From: Atopobium sp034113385
GTDB taxonomy: Bacteria; Actinomycetota; Coriobacteriia; Coriobacteriales; Atopobiaceae
Assembly (NCBI RefSeq): GCF_034113385.1
Contig: NZ_JAXEXL010000011.1
Coordinates: 86,266 to 150,265, forward strand
DNA length: 64,000 nucleotides
Direction: 5' to 3'
This document shows, piece after piece, positions 17,217 through 26,449 of this stretch. Numbering within the stretch: position 1 is the first letter of the stretch; every line of letters begins with the position of its first letter. Under the pieces are notes generated by a model that searched no databases, was not told where the DNA came from, and saw nothing but the letters and a program-made list of their open reading frames with translations. Position numbers and translations under genes: made by a program.

Positions 17217-17591
17217 ATGATTCCTGAATCTACCCATAATCATCCAAGCTTTAAAAAAAGCTTTGGTTTTGCCATTAAGGGTTGCATAACGGCTTTAAAA
17301 ACCGAGCGCAATATTTGCGTGATGGTGGCGCTTGCGCTTGCTTCAATCATAGCGGGCTTTATAGTAAAACTTGATACTACTGGGTGGGTGGTTGTTCTGC
17401 TGGGCAGTGGCATGGTGCTATCTGCAGAACTCATTAACACCTCTATAGAGACTGTTGTAGATTTAGCTTCCCCAGAAATGCATCCTTTGGCGGCGCGTGC
17501 AAAAGATATTGCTGCTGCTGCCGTGTGGGTTCTTTGTATGTTTGTAGCCTGTGCGGGACTTCTTGTTTTTGCACGTGCGCTGTGTTGTTAG
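17217..17591 (+). CDS. dgkA: Diacylglycerol kinase / undecaprenol kinase family protein
   Basis: 124 residues, a small integral membrane kinase. Three hydrophobic helices are visible. The catalytic stretch is AELINTSIETVVDLASPEMHPLAARAKDIAAAAV, with the two conserved glutamates of the AELxNxxIExxVD pattern. In Gram-positives this family mainly phosphorylates undecaprenol for cell-wall lipid recycling, so the substrate may be undecaprenol and not diacylglycerol. It lies between ybeY and era, as in Bacillus, where cdd also intervenes; cdd is absent here. Confidence 0.92.
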   Translation: MIPESTHNHPSFKKSFGFAIKGCITALKTERNICVMVALALASIIAGFIVKLDTTGWVVVLLGSGMVLSAELINTSIETVVDLASPEMHPLAARAKDIAAAAVWVLCMFVACAGLLVFARALCC

Positions 17592-17600
17592 GAGTATGGT

Positions 17601-18512
17601 ATGACTGCTGAGTCTTCCAATACGTTTCATAGTGGATTTGTTGCATTGGTTGGTCGTCCCAATGTTGGTAAATCAACGCTGCTCAATGCTTGTCTCGGTC
17701 ATCGTATTGCAATTACAAGTCCTGTTGCGCAAACTACTCGCAAGCGGCTGCGTGCAGTGGTTACTACGGATACCTCTCAACTTATTATTGTGGATACTCC
17801 AGGCTTACATAAGCCTAAGGATGCCTTGGGTAAAGAACTCAATCGAGCAGCGCTGGGTGAGCTTGCAGACGTAGATGTGGTTGCCTTGCTTATTGATGCC
17901 ACTAAGCCTGTTGGCAGGGGAGATGAATGGGTTGCTGGACATGTAGCTGCTTCGCCTGCGTATAAGTTACTCGTAGTCACTAAGGCAGATATAGCCACGC
18001 CTGAGCAAGTGTCCTCTCAACTTGAAGCTGCTCAAGCGTTGGCACACTTTGATGATGTATTAGTTGTTTCAGCAGCAGAAAACTTCAACGTTGATGCCTT
18101 TATTTCATTGGTGTCTTCTCGCTTACCTGAAGGACCCAAGTGGTTTCCTGATGATATGGAAACCGATGCTACCGATGAGGAGCTGGTGGCAGAGTTTGTT
18201 CGTGAGAAAGTTTTGCTTAATTGCAGGCAGGAGATACCTCACTCTGTTGGTGTGCTTTGCACGGATATTAGCTGGGCAAAAGATGGGCATGCTTCTATTG
18301 AAGCTACAGTTTTAGTAGAACGAGAAGGACAAAAGCGCATTGTTATTGGCCATGGTGGGCAGATGATTAAAACTATTGGTATGCAGGCGCGTAAAGATAT
18401 CGAGCGCTTGTTTGGCGCACCGGTCTTTTTAGCCCTTGAAGTGCGCGTTCGTCCTGCATGGCGTCGTGATCAAAATGAAATTCGCCGTTTAGGCTATGAC
18501 GCTGGTGAATAA
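17601..18512 (+). CDS. era: GTPase Era
   Basis: 303 residues. G1 is GRPNVGKS at 18-25, G3 is DTPG in IIVDTPGLHKP, and G4 is TKAD near 127. The C-terminal KH domain contains RIVIGHGGQMIKTIGMQARKDIE, the RNA-binding loop. Era binds the 3' end of 16S rRNA and helps assemble the 30S subunit, which fits its position after ybeY. AGGAG lies upstream. An ATG at 17595 meets a stop at once, so ATG 17601 is the start. Confidence 0.97.
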   Translation: MTAESSNTFHSGFVALVGRPNVGKSTLLNACLGHRIAITSPVAQTTRKRLRAVVTTDTSQLIIVDTPGLHKPKDALGKELNRAALGELADVDVVALLIDATKPVGRGDEWVAGHVAASPAYKLLVVTKADIATPEQVSSQLEAAQALAHFDDVLVVSAAENFNVDAFISLVSSRLPEGPKWFPDDMETDATDEELVAEFVREKVLLNCRQEIPHSVGVLCTDISWAKDGHASIEATVLVEREGQKRIVIGHGGQMIKTIGMQARKDIERLFGAPVFLALEVRVRPAWRRDQNEIRRLGYDAGE

Positions 18513-18517
18513 AAGCT

Positions 18518-19267
18518 ATGCCTCGTGGTCGTACCTTTCGCACAAAAGGGATCGTGCTTCATAAGACAAAACTAGGTGAACAAGATATCATCCTTACTTT
18601 TTTGGCTGACGATGGTTCGCAGCATCAGGCTGTTGCTAAAGGTGCACGTAAACCAGGTGGTCGCTTGGCAGCGCGCTGCGATTTGTTTTGTGAAGTGGAT
18701 TTCTTGCTGGCGCAAGGTCGCTCTTTGAATGTGGTGGCAGAAGCATCGCTTATAACTTCTCACCAGGTGTTGCGCACCAATTTGGAGCATATGAGCTGTG
18801 CGTCATGTGTGGTCGAGATTGCACAGCATAGTTCTTTTGAAGATGCACGCGATAGTTTTTTGTTTCCGCTGCTGTCTCGTGTGTTATTAGCAATTGAGCA
18901 GGCACATACAACCGAACAACTCGATTTGATTATTACTGCGTATGTATTTAAGATTCTTGCCCACCAAGGATGGCGTGCTCAATTGGACGCATGCGTTGTC
19001 TGTGGAGACTCTGACGTGTCGCGTTTCTCGGCAGCTATGGGCGGTGTTGTGTGTGAAAGTTGTGCATCTCACATAGAGGGAGCCGAGTTGATTACACAAA
19101 CAGAAATCAAATGGCTTGATGCTTTGTTGCATATGACCTTTGATCAAATACTTGCAGTTCAGATTGATAAACAAACCGTTTTATATCTAATTTCGTTGGC
19201 GCATATTTGGGCGGTTACGCATCTGGATTGTCGTTTGCGCGCCTTTGAATATTATTTGTCCGTGTAG
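18518..19267 (+). CDS. recO: DNA repair protein RecO
   Basis: 249 residues. RecO loads RecA onto SSB-coated single-stranded DNA with RecR. The N-terminal OB fold begins TFRTKGIVLHKTKLGEQDIILTF, followed by KGARKPGGRL. A zinc-finger-like pair CVVCGD...GGVVCESC lies in the C-terminal half. It starts five bases after era and ends the phoH-recO unit. Gene order era-recO is common in Gram-positive bacteria. Confidence 0.93.
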   Translation: MPRGRTFRTKGIVLHKTKLGEQDIILTFLADDGSQHQAVAKGARKPGGRLAARCDLFCEVDFLLAQGRSLNVVAEASLITSHQVLRTNLEHMSCASCVVEIAQHSSFEDARDSFLFPLLSRVLLAIEQAHTTEQLDLIITAYVFKILAHQGWRAQLDACVVCGDSDVSRFSAAMGGVVCESCASHIEGAELITQTEIKWLDALLHMTFDQILAVQIDKQTVLYLISLAHIWAVTHLDCRLRAFEYYLSV

Positions 19268-19304
19268 CGATTTTTGTATATTCCCAGCTTTTGTAGGGAG
19301 TTTT

Positions 19305-19313
19305 TGTTATACT
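19305..19313 (+). promoter_or_regulatory. Candidate extended -10 promoter of rpsO
   Basis: TGTTATACT is a TGn-TATACT extended -10, with no clear -35. It would start transcription near 19320 and give an rpsO leader of about 118 bases. Confidence 0.5.
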
Positions 19314-19407
19314 TCCTACGTTGCATTACCCAAGTTTCGTTACCACGTACCACCTACATGGTTACGCAGCTTTGGGCGTATTATCCAGCGGTTGCACGCC
19401 GCACTAT

Positions 19408-19428
19408 GGTGCTTGCACCAGAAAGGTG
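19408..19428 (+). promoter_or_regulatory. Possible alternative-pairing element in the rpsO leader
   Basis: GGTGC (19408-19412) can pair with GCACC (19415-19419). The CACC at 19416-19419 can instead pair with GGTG (19425-19428), which is part of the rpsO ribosome-binding region AAAGGTGG. Two exclusive pairings next to the start codon are the type of layout by which S15 represses its own mRNA. This is a suggestion from base pairing only. Confidence 0.3.
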
Positions 19429-19437
19429 GACAGTCTT

Positions 19438-19719
19438 ATGGCTACCATCACAAATGAGCAGATTGTTGACATTATCAAGGAGTTTGGTAAGAACGAGAAG
19501 GACTCTGGTTCTGCACCTGTTCAGGTTGCCATTCTTACCACTCGTATTAAGAACCTCACTGAGCACATGAAGTCTCATCCTAAGGACTTCCACACTCGTC
19601 GTGGTTTGTTGATGCTGGTAGGTCAGCGTCGTCGTTTGCTTGGTTATATCAAGCGTAATGACATTAACGAGTATCGTGAGCTTATCGCTCGCCTGGGCAT
19701 CCGCGACAACGTCCAGTAA
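19438..19719 (+). CDS. rpsO: 30S ribosomal protein S15
   Basis: 93 residues beginning MATITNEQIVDIIKEFGKNE, with the S15 core HPKDFHTRRGLLMLVGQRRRLLGYIKR that binds 16S rRNA at the three-way junction. This start has AAAGGTGG upstream; a longer reading from 19321 adds residues unlike S15. It has its own promoter and terminator and is followed by pnp, the usual order. Confidence 0.98.
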   Translation: MATITNEQIVDIIKEFGKNEKDSGSAPVQVAILTTRIKNLTEHMKSHPKDFHTRRGLLMLVGQRRRLLGYIKRNDINEYRELIARLGIRDNVQ

Positions 19720-19730
19720 TTTGGCAAGTA

Positions 19731-19755
19731 GGGGCGCCGCACAGCGCCCCTTTTT
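19731..19755 (+). terminator. Terminator between rpsO and pnp
   Basis: GGGGCGC (19731-19737) pairs with GCGCCCC (19744-19750) across a six-base loop, followed by TTTTTAT. It starts 12 bases after the rpsO stop. Partial read-through into pnp is likely because no clear pnp promoter is seen in the remaining 50 bases. Confidence 0.85.
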
Positions 19756-19805
19756 ATATGAGGCCCGTCTGCAATGGGGCAGGCGGAGTTAAGGGGAAAT
19801 AAGAT

Positions 19806-22025
19806 ATGACAAAGGTTACCCACGAGTTCGATTTGTATGGTAAGCATTACGTTTTAGAATCTGGTGAGCTTGCAAAACAGGCAACTGGAGCATGTTTGGT
19901 TACCTGCGGCGACTCGACGGTTCTTCTCACTGCTGTGGTATCGGATGAGCGTAAGGATTACGACTTCTTTCCACTGACGGTGGATTTTATCGAAAAGATG
20001 TATGCAGTTGGCCGTATTCCTGGCGGCTATCTTAAGCGTGAGGCTCGTCCTTCCGAAAAAGCCACGCTTACAGCTCGTATGATTGATCGTCCGCTTCGCC
20101 CAAGCTTTCCTGAGGGATTCCGCAATGAGGTGCAGGTTGTAGCAACCTCCTTGGTTGCCGACCAAATTCACGCGGTAGATACTATCTGCATTATGGGAGC
20201 ATCTGCTGCATTGGCAGTAGGTGGCGTTCCTTTTGAGGGTCCTTTGGCATGTGTTCGCATTGGTCGCTCTAAAGACACAGGCGAGCTTATGGTTAACCCT
20301 ACCTATGAAGAGCGCGCTAACTCTGATCTTGATTTGGAACTTGCTGGTTCTGACGGTTTTATCTCCATGCTTGAAGCAGGTGCAGAGGAAATCTCTGAGC
20401 AGGATATGCTTGCAGCTATGGCATTTGGTCAAAAAGCTATTGCAGCATTTTGCGAGGAGCAAAAGAAGTTTATTGCCAAGTATGAAGAGGTAAACGGTCC
20501 TATTGAGCAGCGTCAATACATCCTTGATGAGCCCATTGCCGAGGTTCACGAGCGTATTTTTGCTCACTATGATGAAATGAGCGCTGCCCTTAAAAATGAG
20601 GACAAACAGTCTCGTATTGGTCGTGTTTCTGCACTTAAAGAGCAAATTAAGGCTGAGTTTAGTGACGAGGAACTTGAGGAGTGGAGCCGTGCCATTGCGG
20701 TGGAGCTCAAGGGTCTTGAAAAGCATGCTATGCGCATGATGGTTGTCGAGACGGGCGAGCGTGTAGATGGTCGTGTTGCCAATGAGGTGCGTCCGCTTAT
20801 GGTGAAGCCTGATTATTTGCCTTTGGTTCATGGTTCTGGTTTGTTCCAGCGTGGCCAAACTCAGGTGCTTTCGGTAGCCACCTTGGGCATGCTTAATGAG
20901 TGGCAGCGCTTAGATACCATTGAGCCTGTTGAGGGTAAGCGTTACATCCATCATTACAACTTCCCTCCATACTGCACGGGTGAAACTGGTCGTATGGGCA
21001 GTCCTAAGCGTCGTGAGCTTGGGCATGGTGCGTTGGCCGAGCGTGCACTGCTGCCCGTTTTGCCTTCTGAGGAAGAGTTCCCCTATGCCATTCGTGTTGT
21101 ATCTGAGGTAATGGAATCCAATGGCTCCTCTTCCATGGGATCTACCTGCGGTTCTACTCTTGCACTGATGGATGCTGGCGTACCCATTAAACGCCCCGTT
21201 TCCGGTGTTGCCATGGGCCTTATTCAAGAAGCAGGTAAGACAGTTGTCCTTACAGATATTCAAGGTCTTGAGGACTTCTTGGGAGATATGGACTTTAAGG
21301 TAACTGGTACCGAGCGAGGCATTACTGCCATGCAGATGGATAACAAGGCAACCGGTCTTACCTCCGAGATTTTTGAGCAGGCTATGAAGCAGTCCCATGA
21401 AGGACGCATGCACATCCTTCAGGCAATGCTTGATGAGATTCCAGCGCCTCGCGAGCACACTAAGGATACTGCGCCTACTATTATTAGCCTGCAGATTCCA
21501 GTTGATAAAATCCGTGATGTCATTGGCTCCGGCGGCAAGGTTATTCGTGGCATTCAGGATGAGACTGGCGCTACGATTGACATTCAGGAAGACGGAACTG
21601 TCTTTATTGCTGGTGTTGGTGAAGCTGGTAATGAGGCTGCAGAGCGTGTTAAAGCCATCGTTAAGGTTCCAGAGCCTGGTGAAGAGTACGTTGGACGTGT
21701 CGTAGGTATCCAGGCATTTGGTGCGTTTGTTGAGTTACTCCCTGGTAAGGACGGCTTGCTGCATATCTCTCGTCTTGCTCAGGGTCGTGTCAATAAGGTT
21801 GAAGACATCCTTAACGTTGGCGATGAGGTTAAGGTTAAGGTTCTTGAGGTAGATGACAAGGGCAAGATTTCTCTTGACCGTATCGATAAACCCGAGGCCC
21901 CCGAAGGCGCATCCAAGGGTTTTGATGGCACCAAGACGCGCAATGACCGCAACAACACGCGCCGTCCTGGTGATCAAGGATCTAACGGTGTACGTAAGCC
22001 ACGCCGTCACCATAACGCAGACTAA
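19806..22025 (+). CDS. pnp: Polyribonucleotide nucleotidyltransferase (PNPase)
   Basis: 739 residues. A phosphorolytic 3'-5' exoribonuclease. Two RNase PH-like domains flank a helical domain; YCTGETGRMGSPKRRELGHGALAERAL and STCGSTLALMDAGVPIKRPVSGVAMG mark the catalytic second core. The KH domain (about 560-620) has IRDVIGSGGKVIRGIQDETG and the S1 domain (about 626-695) has VGRVVGIQAFGAFVELLPGKDGLLH. A basic, Arg/Asn-rich tail of about 35 residues ends the protein. AAGGGG is nine bases before the ATG. Confidence 0.98.
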   Translation: MTKVTHEFDLYGKHYVLESGELAKQATGACLVTCGDSTVLLTAVVSDERKDYDFFPLTVDFIEKMYAVGRIPGGYLKREARPSEKATLTARMIDRPLRPSFPEGFRNEVQVVATSLVADQIHAVDTICIMGASAALAVGGVPFEGPLACVRIGRSKDTGELMVNPTYEERANSDLDLELAGSDGFISMLEAGAEEISEQDMLAAMAFGQKAIAAFCEEQKKFIAKYEEVNGPIEQRQYILDEPIAEVHERIFAHYDEMSAALKNEDKQSRIGRVSALKEQIKAEFSDEELEEWSRAIAVELKGLEKHAMRMMVVETGERVDGRVANEVRPLMVKPDYLPLVHGSGLFQRGQTQVLSVATLGMLNEWQRLDTIEPVEGKRYIHHYNFPPYCTGETGRMGSPKRRELGHGALAERALLPVLPSEEEFPYAIRVVSEVMESNGSSSMGSTCGSTLALMDAGVPIKRPVSGVAMGLIQEAGKTVVLTDIQGLEDFLGDMDFKVTGTERGITAMQMDNKATGLTSEIFEQAMKQSHEGRMHILQAMLDEIPAPREHTKDTAPTIISLQIPVDKIRDVIGSGGKVIRGIQDETGATIDIQEDGTVFIAGVGEAGNEAAERVKAIVKVPEPGEEYVGRVVGIQAFGAFVELLPGKDGLLHISRLAQGRVNKVEDILNVGDEVKVKVLEVDDKGKISLDRIDKPEAPEGASKGFDGTKTRNDRNNTRRPGDQGSNGVRKPRRHHNAD

Positions 22026-22061
22026 GGCCATGTAGTTCAAGTTTTTTGGTATCACATTTTT

Positions 22062-22095
22062 AAAAGCTGCTTTCGTATAAGAGAGCAGCTTTTTT
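22062..22095 (+). terminator. Terminator of pnp
   Basis: AAAAGCTGCT at 22062-22071 pairs with AGCAGCTTTT at 22084-22093, and the T-run continues to 22095. It lies 37 bases after the pnp stop. Confidence 0.88.
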
Positions 22096-22287
22096 ATATG
22101 TAGTTTTAAGCTGGTGCTATGCAGGCGTGAGCAGCATAAGAAATACACTCTTTTAATTGTGGGTATAGTGCAGGTAGTTCGATTAAAACTGACTTTCCAT
22201 TACAATGAATAGGTTACAAAGATTGAACAGTTCAGCAAAGTGTTGCTGTGTTTTATAAAGAAAAAACCGAAAGGATTTACTACTACT

Positions 22288-23952
22288 ATGGCAAAAAAGA
22301 AGCCACCTCTCAAGATTATCCCCTTGGGTGGTTTGGATGGCATTGGTAAGAATATGACCGCCTTTGAATATGGCGATGACATGGTTCTTATCGATGCTGG
22401 TCTTATGTTTCCAGATGATGATCAACCAGGTATTGATTTGGTTCTTCCTGATTACACCTATGTGCTTGAAAATGAAAACAAACTGCGCGGCATTATTATC
22501 ACGCATGGTCATGAGGATCATACGGGTGCGTTGCCCTATTTGCTTCAGGATTTAGTTCCCAAAGTACCTATTTTTTCTAGCGCCCTTACGCTGGGCTTTA
22601 TTGAGGGTAAATTAGCAGAGCATAAGATTCGTAACCCTAAGTTTCGTATAGTTACAGATGGGTCTCATATTGATTTAGGCAAGTTTTCAATTGATTTTTT
22701 TTCTATGACACATTCCATCCCTGGTGCTTTTGGCGTGTTTTTACAAACGCCTCAGGGTACGGTCATGCATACAGGAGACTTTAAACTGGATCAAACTCCT
22801 ATTGATGGCGTTTTGCCTAACTATTACGCTATTACAAAGTTTGGTCATCAAGGCATAGATTTACTGCTCTCAGATTCTACCAATGCCATTCGCCCTGGTT
22901 ACACCCCCTCTGAAGCCGAGGTTGGCGCCTCACTTCGACATATCATCAAGAATGCTACGGGTAAAGTTTTTGTCGCATCCTTTGCAAGTCACATTCATCG
23001 CTTACAGCAAATCTGTGACTTTGCCGTTGCATCTGGCCGCAAAGTTGTTGTAACCGGTCGCTCTATGATTACCAATACCAAGATTGCTCGTGACTTGGGT
23101 TATTTACACATTGCAGATGAGGACATTATTGACGCCTTCAACGTTGATGAGATTCCTGACGATAAAATCGTTGTGTTGTGTACTGGTAGTCAAGGTGAGC
23201 CTTTGAGTGCGCTTGCACGTATGGCAAATGGTGAGCACAAATCGCTTTCTATTACCGCACAGGATACCGTCATTATTTCTGCAACGCCTGTTCCTGGTAA
23301 TGAGCGTTCCGTTCAGGGCATTGTGAACTCACTATCTAAAATTGGTTGCGTTATTTACGATAAAAGCAATGCGCTGGTTCATGTTTCTGGTCATGGTTCA
23401 AAAGAAGAGCTCAAGCTTTTGTTGGCCATGACGCATCCTGTTAATTTTGCTCCTGTTCATGGTGAAGCTATTCATGTGCGTGCCCATGCTCAGCTTGGGC
23501 GTGATATGGGAGTTAATCCCGATAATATCTTCTTGTTAGATAATGGCGATACCCTGGAGATGCGTGCTGGAAAGGTGCGTTTTGGCACACCGGTTGAGTC
23601 TGGCATTGTATATGTAGATGGTCTTCGTATTGGCGATACAGAACCAGCGGTTTTGCGCGATCGTCAAAAGCTTTCTGAGGATGGTATTGTTACGTGCTTT
23701 GTTGCAATCTCTACGCGCAATCGCAAGGTTTCAGAGATTGAAATCTCCATGCGTGGTGTTTCCTTTGCAGGCGATGATTCCTTGTTGTCTGGCGCGCAGG
23801 ATTCTATTCGTGATTCAGTAAACAATGCTGCAAGCAGTAATGGTTCCTCGCTTGAGTCACTGCGTAAGACTGCTCGTAATAGCCTTTCTAATTATTTGTG
23901 GAATAAGACTCACACACGTCCAATGGTTATCCCGGTCGTGATGGAAGTTTAG
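22288..23952 (+). CDS. rnj: Ribonuclease J
   Basis: 554 residues, the usual RNase J length. A metallo-beta-lactamase/beta-CASP nuclease that degrades RNA from the 5' end and also cuts internally. The metal motif HGHEDH lies at 73-78 (H73, H75, D77, H78). TGDFKLDQTP, CTGSQGEPLSALARMANG and HVSGHGSKEELKLLL are beta-CASP motifs, and a C-terminal dimer domain follows. ATG 22288 has AAAGGA 12 bases upstream, slightly far, but it gives the normal N-terminus; the upstream in-frame codon at 22240 is not supported. The gap after pnp (22096-22287) holds only the pnp terminator and a TACAAT at 22201-22206 that may be a -10 box. Confidence 0.96.
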   Translation: MAKKKPPLKIIPLGGLDGIGKNMTAFEYGDDMVLIDAGLMFPDDDQPGIDLVLPDYTYVLENENKLRGIIITHGHEDHTGALPYLLQDLVPKVPIFSSALTLGFIEGKLAEHKIRNPKFRIVTDGSHIDLGKFSIDFFSMTHSIPGAFGVFLQTPQGTVMHTGDFKLDQTPIDGVLPNYYAITKFGHQGIDLLLSDSTNAIRPGYTPSEAEVGASLRHIIKNATGKVFVASFASHIHRLQQICDFAVASGRKVVVTGRSMITNTKIARDLGYLHIADEDIIDAFNVDEIPDDKIVVLCTGSQGEPLSALARMANGEHKSLSITAQDTVIISATPVPGNERSVQGIVNSLSKIGCVIYDKSNALVHVSGHGSKEELKLLLAMTHPVNFAPVHGEAIHVRAHAQLGRDMGVNPDNIFLLDNGDTLEMRAGKVRFGTPVESGIVYVDGLRIGDTEPAVLRDRQKLSEDGIVTCFVAISTRNRKVSEIEISMRGVSFAGDDSLLSGAQDSIRDSVNNAASSNGSSLESLRKTARNSLSNYLWNKTHTRPMVIPVVMEV

Positions 23953-23960
23953 GATTTTTC

Positions 23961-26447
23961 ATGCCCAATCGCAGTTCAAACATATCCCGTAAAGGCAAAA
24001 AGTCCAACGCGAGTGCCAATCGTGGAGCAGGTGCTCGTCGTAATGATGCTCGTTTGTTTGCCTCAAGCACAGCCATCAATGACATCATTGGTGTTTTGAT
24101 TGCTGTTGTTGCACTTGCACTCGCACTCGCACTTCTTTCTCCTTCAGATGCACCAGTAACTCATCTTACCGGTCAGGCGCTTATGCAGGGGTTTGGTGCG
24201 GGTGCTCTCTTAGTGCCCATTGCTTTGTTTTTGTATGCACTTACATACTTCATGTCGTCTGATGGGCCTATTTCTCATCGTATCGCCCTGGGTCTTACGC
24301 TCATTGTAGTTGCGGTTCTGTCGATATTATCGGTACTTGTACCTGGCATAGAAACTAACCCAGCCATAGTCTTCCAAACAGCCGTATTGCTCAGAGCTGG
24401 TGGATATGTAGGTGGCGGTGTTGCATGGGTATTAGTTTCTTTGTTAGGTAAACTGGTTGCCTTGGTTGTTTTAGCTGGTGTCGTGATTGCTGGCATTATT
24501 GTTTGTGGCTTCTCGATAAGTTCTGTGGTTGCAAATTTGCAGGATAAAGCTGCAGATTTTCGTGAAGCTGCCGCAATCAGAAGAGAAGAAGCGGCAAAGC
24601 GCGCAGCGCACAACAAACTTGAACGTGCTCAAGAGTATCAAGCAGTGCCGCATAATGCGCGTGCTGCAAGTAATGAGCCTGCAACTACCTTTATTGGAGC
24701 ACGTAAAACTACGGTTATTAAGCGCAATGATGCTTCAAAAGCAGAAGAGGCTTCTACTCCAGCAACTACGGTGCTTAAACGCAAGAAAAAAAATGTTTCT
24801 CAGAATGAGACAGCAGCTGTTGGGGATGCTGCACCTTCTAACAATAAGCGCACGACAAAAAATGAAACAAGCAGTCCAGCGGCTATTCCCGGCTTTTTGC
24901 AAAACGCATCCGCCCAGGATCAAAAGGCAAAGAACTCTACAGCTCCAAAGGTGGATCCTCTGCGCGAACGTGCTGGTCAGCTCGATGGCGCCTTGCCACC
25001 TATTGACATGATTAAACGGGGGGAGCGTTCGGTATCTCATGCCGTGAGCTCTGATGAGCTTTCTGCAACAGCTACCAAACTTCAATCTACGTTGGAAGAG
25101 TTTGGTCTTGTGAGTAGGGTAGTGGGTTGGACTAGTGGACCTGCTGTTACGACGTTTAAAATTGAGATGGGCGAAGGTGAGCGTGTAAACAAGATTCGCA
25201 ATCTTGAAGATGACATTGCTCTTTCACTGGCAGCAAAATCTGTTCGTATTTTTGCGCCCATTCCTGGAACCTCGTTGGTTGGTATTGAAATCCCAAATAA
25301 GGCAACGCAGCCCGTGTATTTGGGAGATGTGCTCTCTCATGTAACAGGTGGTCCTTTGGAGGCGGCATTTGGTCGTGACTCTGAGGGTGCTCCCGTTGTG
25401 GTAGATATAGCTGCGCTGCCCCACTTGCTTGTTGCAGGTACGACGGGCTCCGGTAAGTCCGTTCTTCTTAACAGCATTGTTATGACCATGCTGATGCGTG
25501 CTACGCCTGAAGAACTGCGTCTTATTATGGTTGATCCTAAGCGCGTAGAGTTTACTTTCTATGCAGGGCTTCCTCATTTGTATGTACCTGTTGTTACAGA
25601 ACCCAGGCAGGCTACCAGTGCCCTGCAGTGGGGCGTGACCGAGATGGAACGTCGTCTTAAGGTGTTTGAACACTACAAAGTTCGTGACATCAAGTCGTTT
25701 AATAGGCAGGTAGAGAGTGGTAAATTGTCCGAGATGGACAATCCTCCCAACAAAATGCCGTACTTTGTTATTGTTATTGACGAGCTGAGCGATCTTATGA
25801 TGGTTGCCGGCAAAGACGTTGAGTCATCTATTGTTCGCATTGCTCAGCTGGGCCGTGCTGCGGGCATTCACCTGATTGTTGCAACACAACGTCCTTCTGC
25901 CGATGTGGTAACAGGCCTTATTAAGGCAAACATCGATAACCGCGTAGCTCTTTCTGTTGATAACAGCATCAACTCGCGTATCATTTTAGATCAGACGGGT
26001 GCCGAGAAGCTTTTGGGTCGCGGCGATATGTTGTATAAGCTTCGCGGCCGCAAACCCAAGCGTGCACAGGCATGTTTTGTCTCTGAGGCAGAAGTCGAAC
26101 AGGTGGTTGACTTCATTAAGGAACATCATGAGGCAGATTATCATGAGGATATCTTGTCTGCCGTAGCACCTGGAAAGCCAAGTGCTGGTGGGGCAGATGT
26201 TGCTTCTGATGATGATCCTTTGGTGTGGGAAGCAGCACAAATAGTTGTGGATTCGCAGCTTGGTTCTACCTCTGGTATTCAGCGCAGGCTTAAAGTTGGT
26301 TATGCTCGTGCTGGACGTATTATGGATATGCTTGAAGCAAAAGGGGTTGTTGGTCCTCCGGATGGTTCAAAACCCCGTGAAGTGCTTATTGACGCAGACG
26401 GACTTGAGGAACTTCGTGCTGCAGAGTCTGAGTATAGGGAGGTGTAG
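23961..26447 (+). CDS. ftsK: DNA translocase FtsK/SpoIIIE
   Basis: 828 residues. The N-terminus has about four membrane helices between residues 35 and 190, then a charged linker of some 150 residues rich in Ala, Lys and Asn. The motor follows: Walker A GTTGSGKS at 493-500, PKRVEFTFYAGLPHLYVPVV, Walker B VIVIDELSDLMM, and ATQRPSADVVTGLIKANI. The C-terminal winged-helix gamma domain (DPLVWEAAQIVVDSQLGSTS...RRLKVGYARAGRIMD) reads the KOPS/SRS polarity sequences. It pumps chromosome DNA through the division septum. It begins eight bases after rnj and ends two bases before the RodZ-like gene. Confidence 0.96.
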   Translation: MPNRSSNISRKGKKSNASANRGAGARRNDARLFASSTAINDIIGVLIAVVALALALALLSPSDAPVTHLTGQALMQGFGAGALLVPIALFLYALTYFMSSDGPISHRIALGLTLIVVAVLSILSVLVPGIETNPAIVFQTAVLLRAGGYVGGGVAWVLVSLLGKLVALVVLAGVVIAGIIVCGFSISSVVANLQDKAADFREAAAIRREEAAKRAAHNKLERAQEYQAVPHNARAASNEPATTFIGARKTTVIKRNDASKAEEASTPATTVLKRKKKNVSQNETAAVGDAAPSNNKRTTKNETSSPAAIPGFLQNASAQDQKAKNSTAPKVDPLRERAGQLDGALPPIDMIKRGERSVSHAVSSDELSATATKLQSTLEEFGLVSRVVGWTSGPAVTTFKIEMGEGERVNKIRNLEDDIALSLAAKSVRIFAPIPGTSLVGIEIPNKATQPVYLGDVLSHVTGGPLEAAFGRDSEGAPVVVDIAALPHLLVAGTTGSGKSVLLNSIVMTMLMRATPEELRLIMVDPKRVEFTFYAGLPHLYVPVVTEPRQATSALQWGVTEMERRLKVFEHYKVRDIKSFNRQVESGKLSEMDNPPNKMPYFVIVIDELSDLMMVAGKDVESSIVRIAQLGRAAGIHLIVATQRPSADVVTGLIKANIDNRVALSVDNSINSRIILDQTGAEKLLGRGDMLYKLRGRKPKRAQACFVSEAEVEQVVDFIKEHHEADYHEDILSAVAPGKPSAGGADVASDDDPLVWEAAQIVVDSQLGSTSGIQRRLKVGYARAGRIMDMLEAKGVVGPPDGSKPREVLIDADGLEELRAAESEYREV

Positions 26448-26449
26448 TC

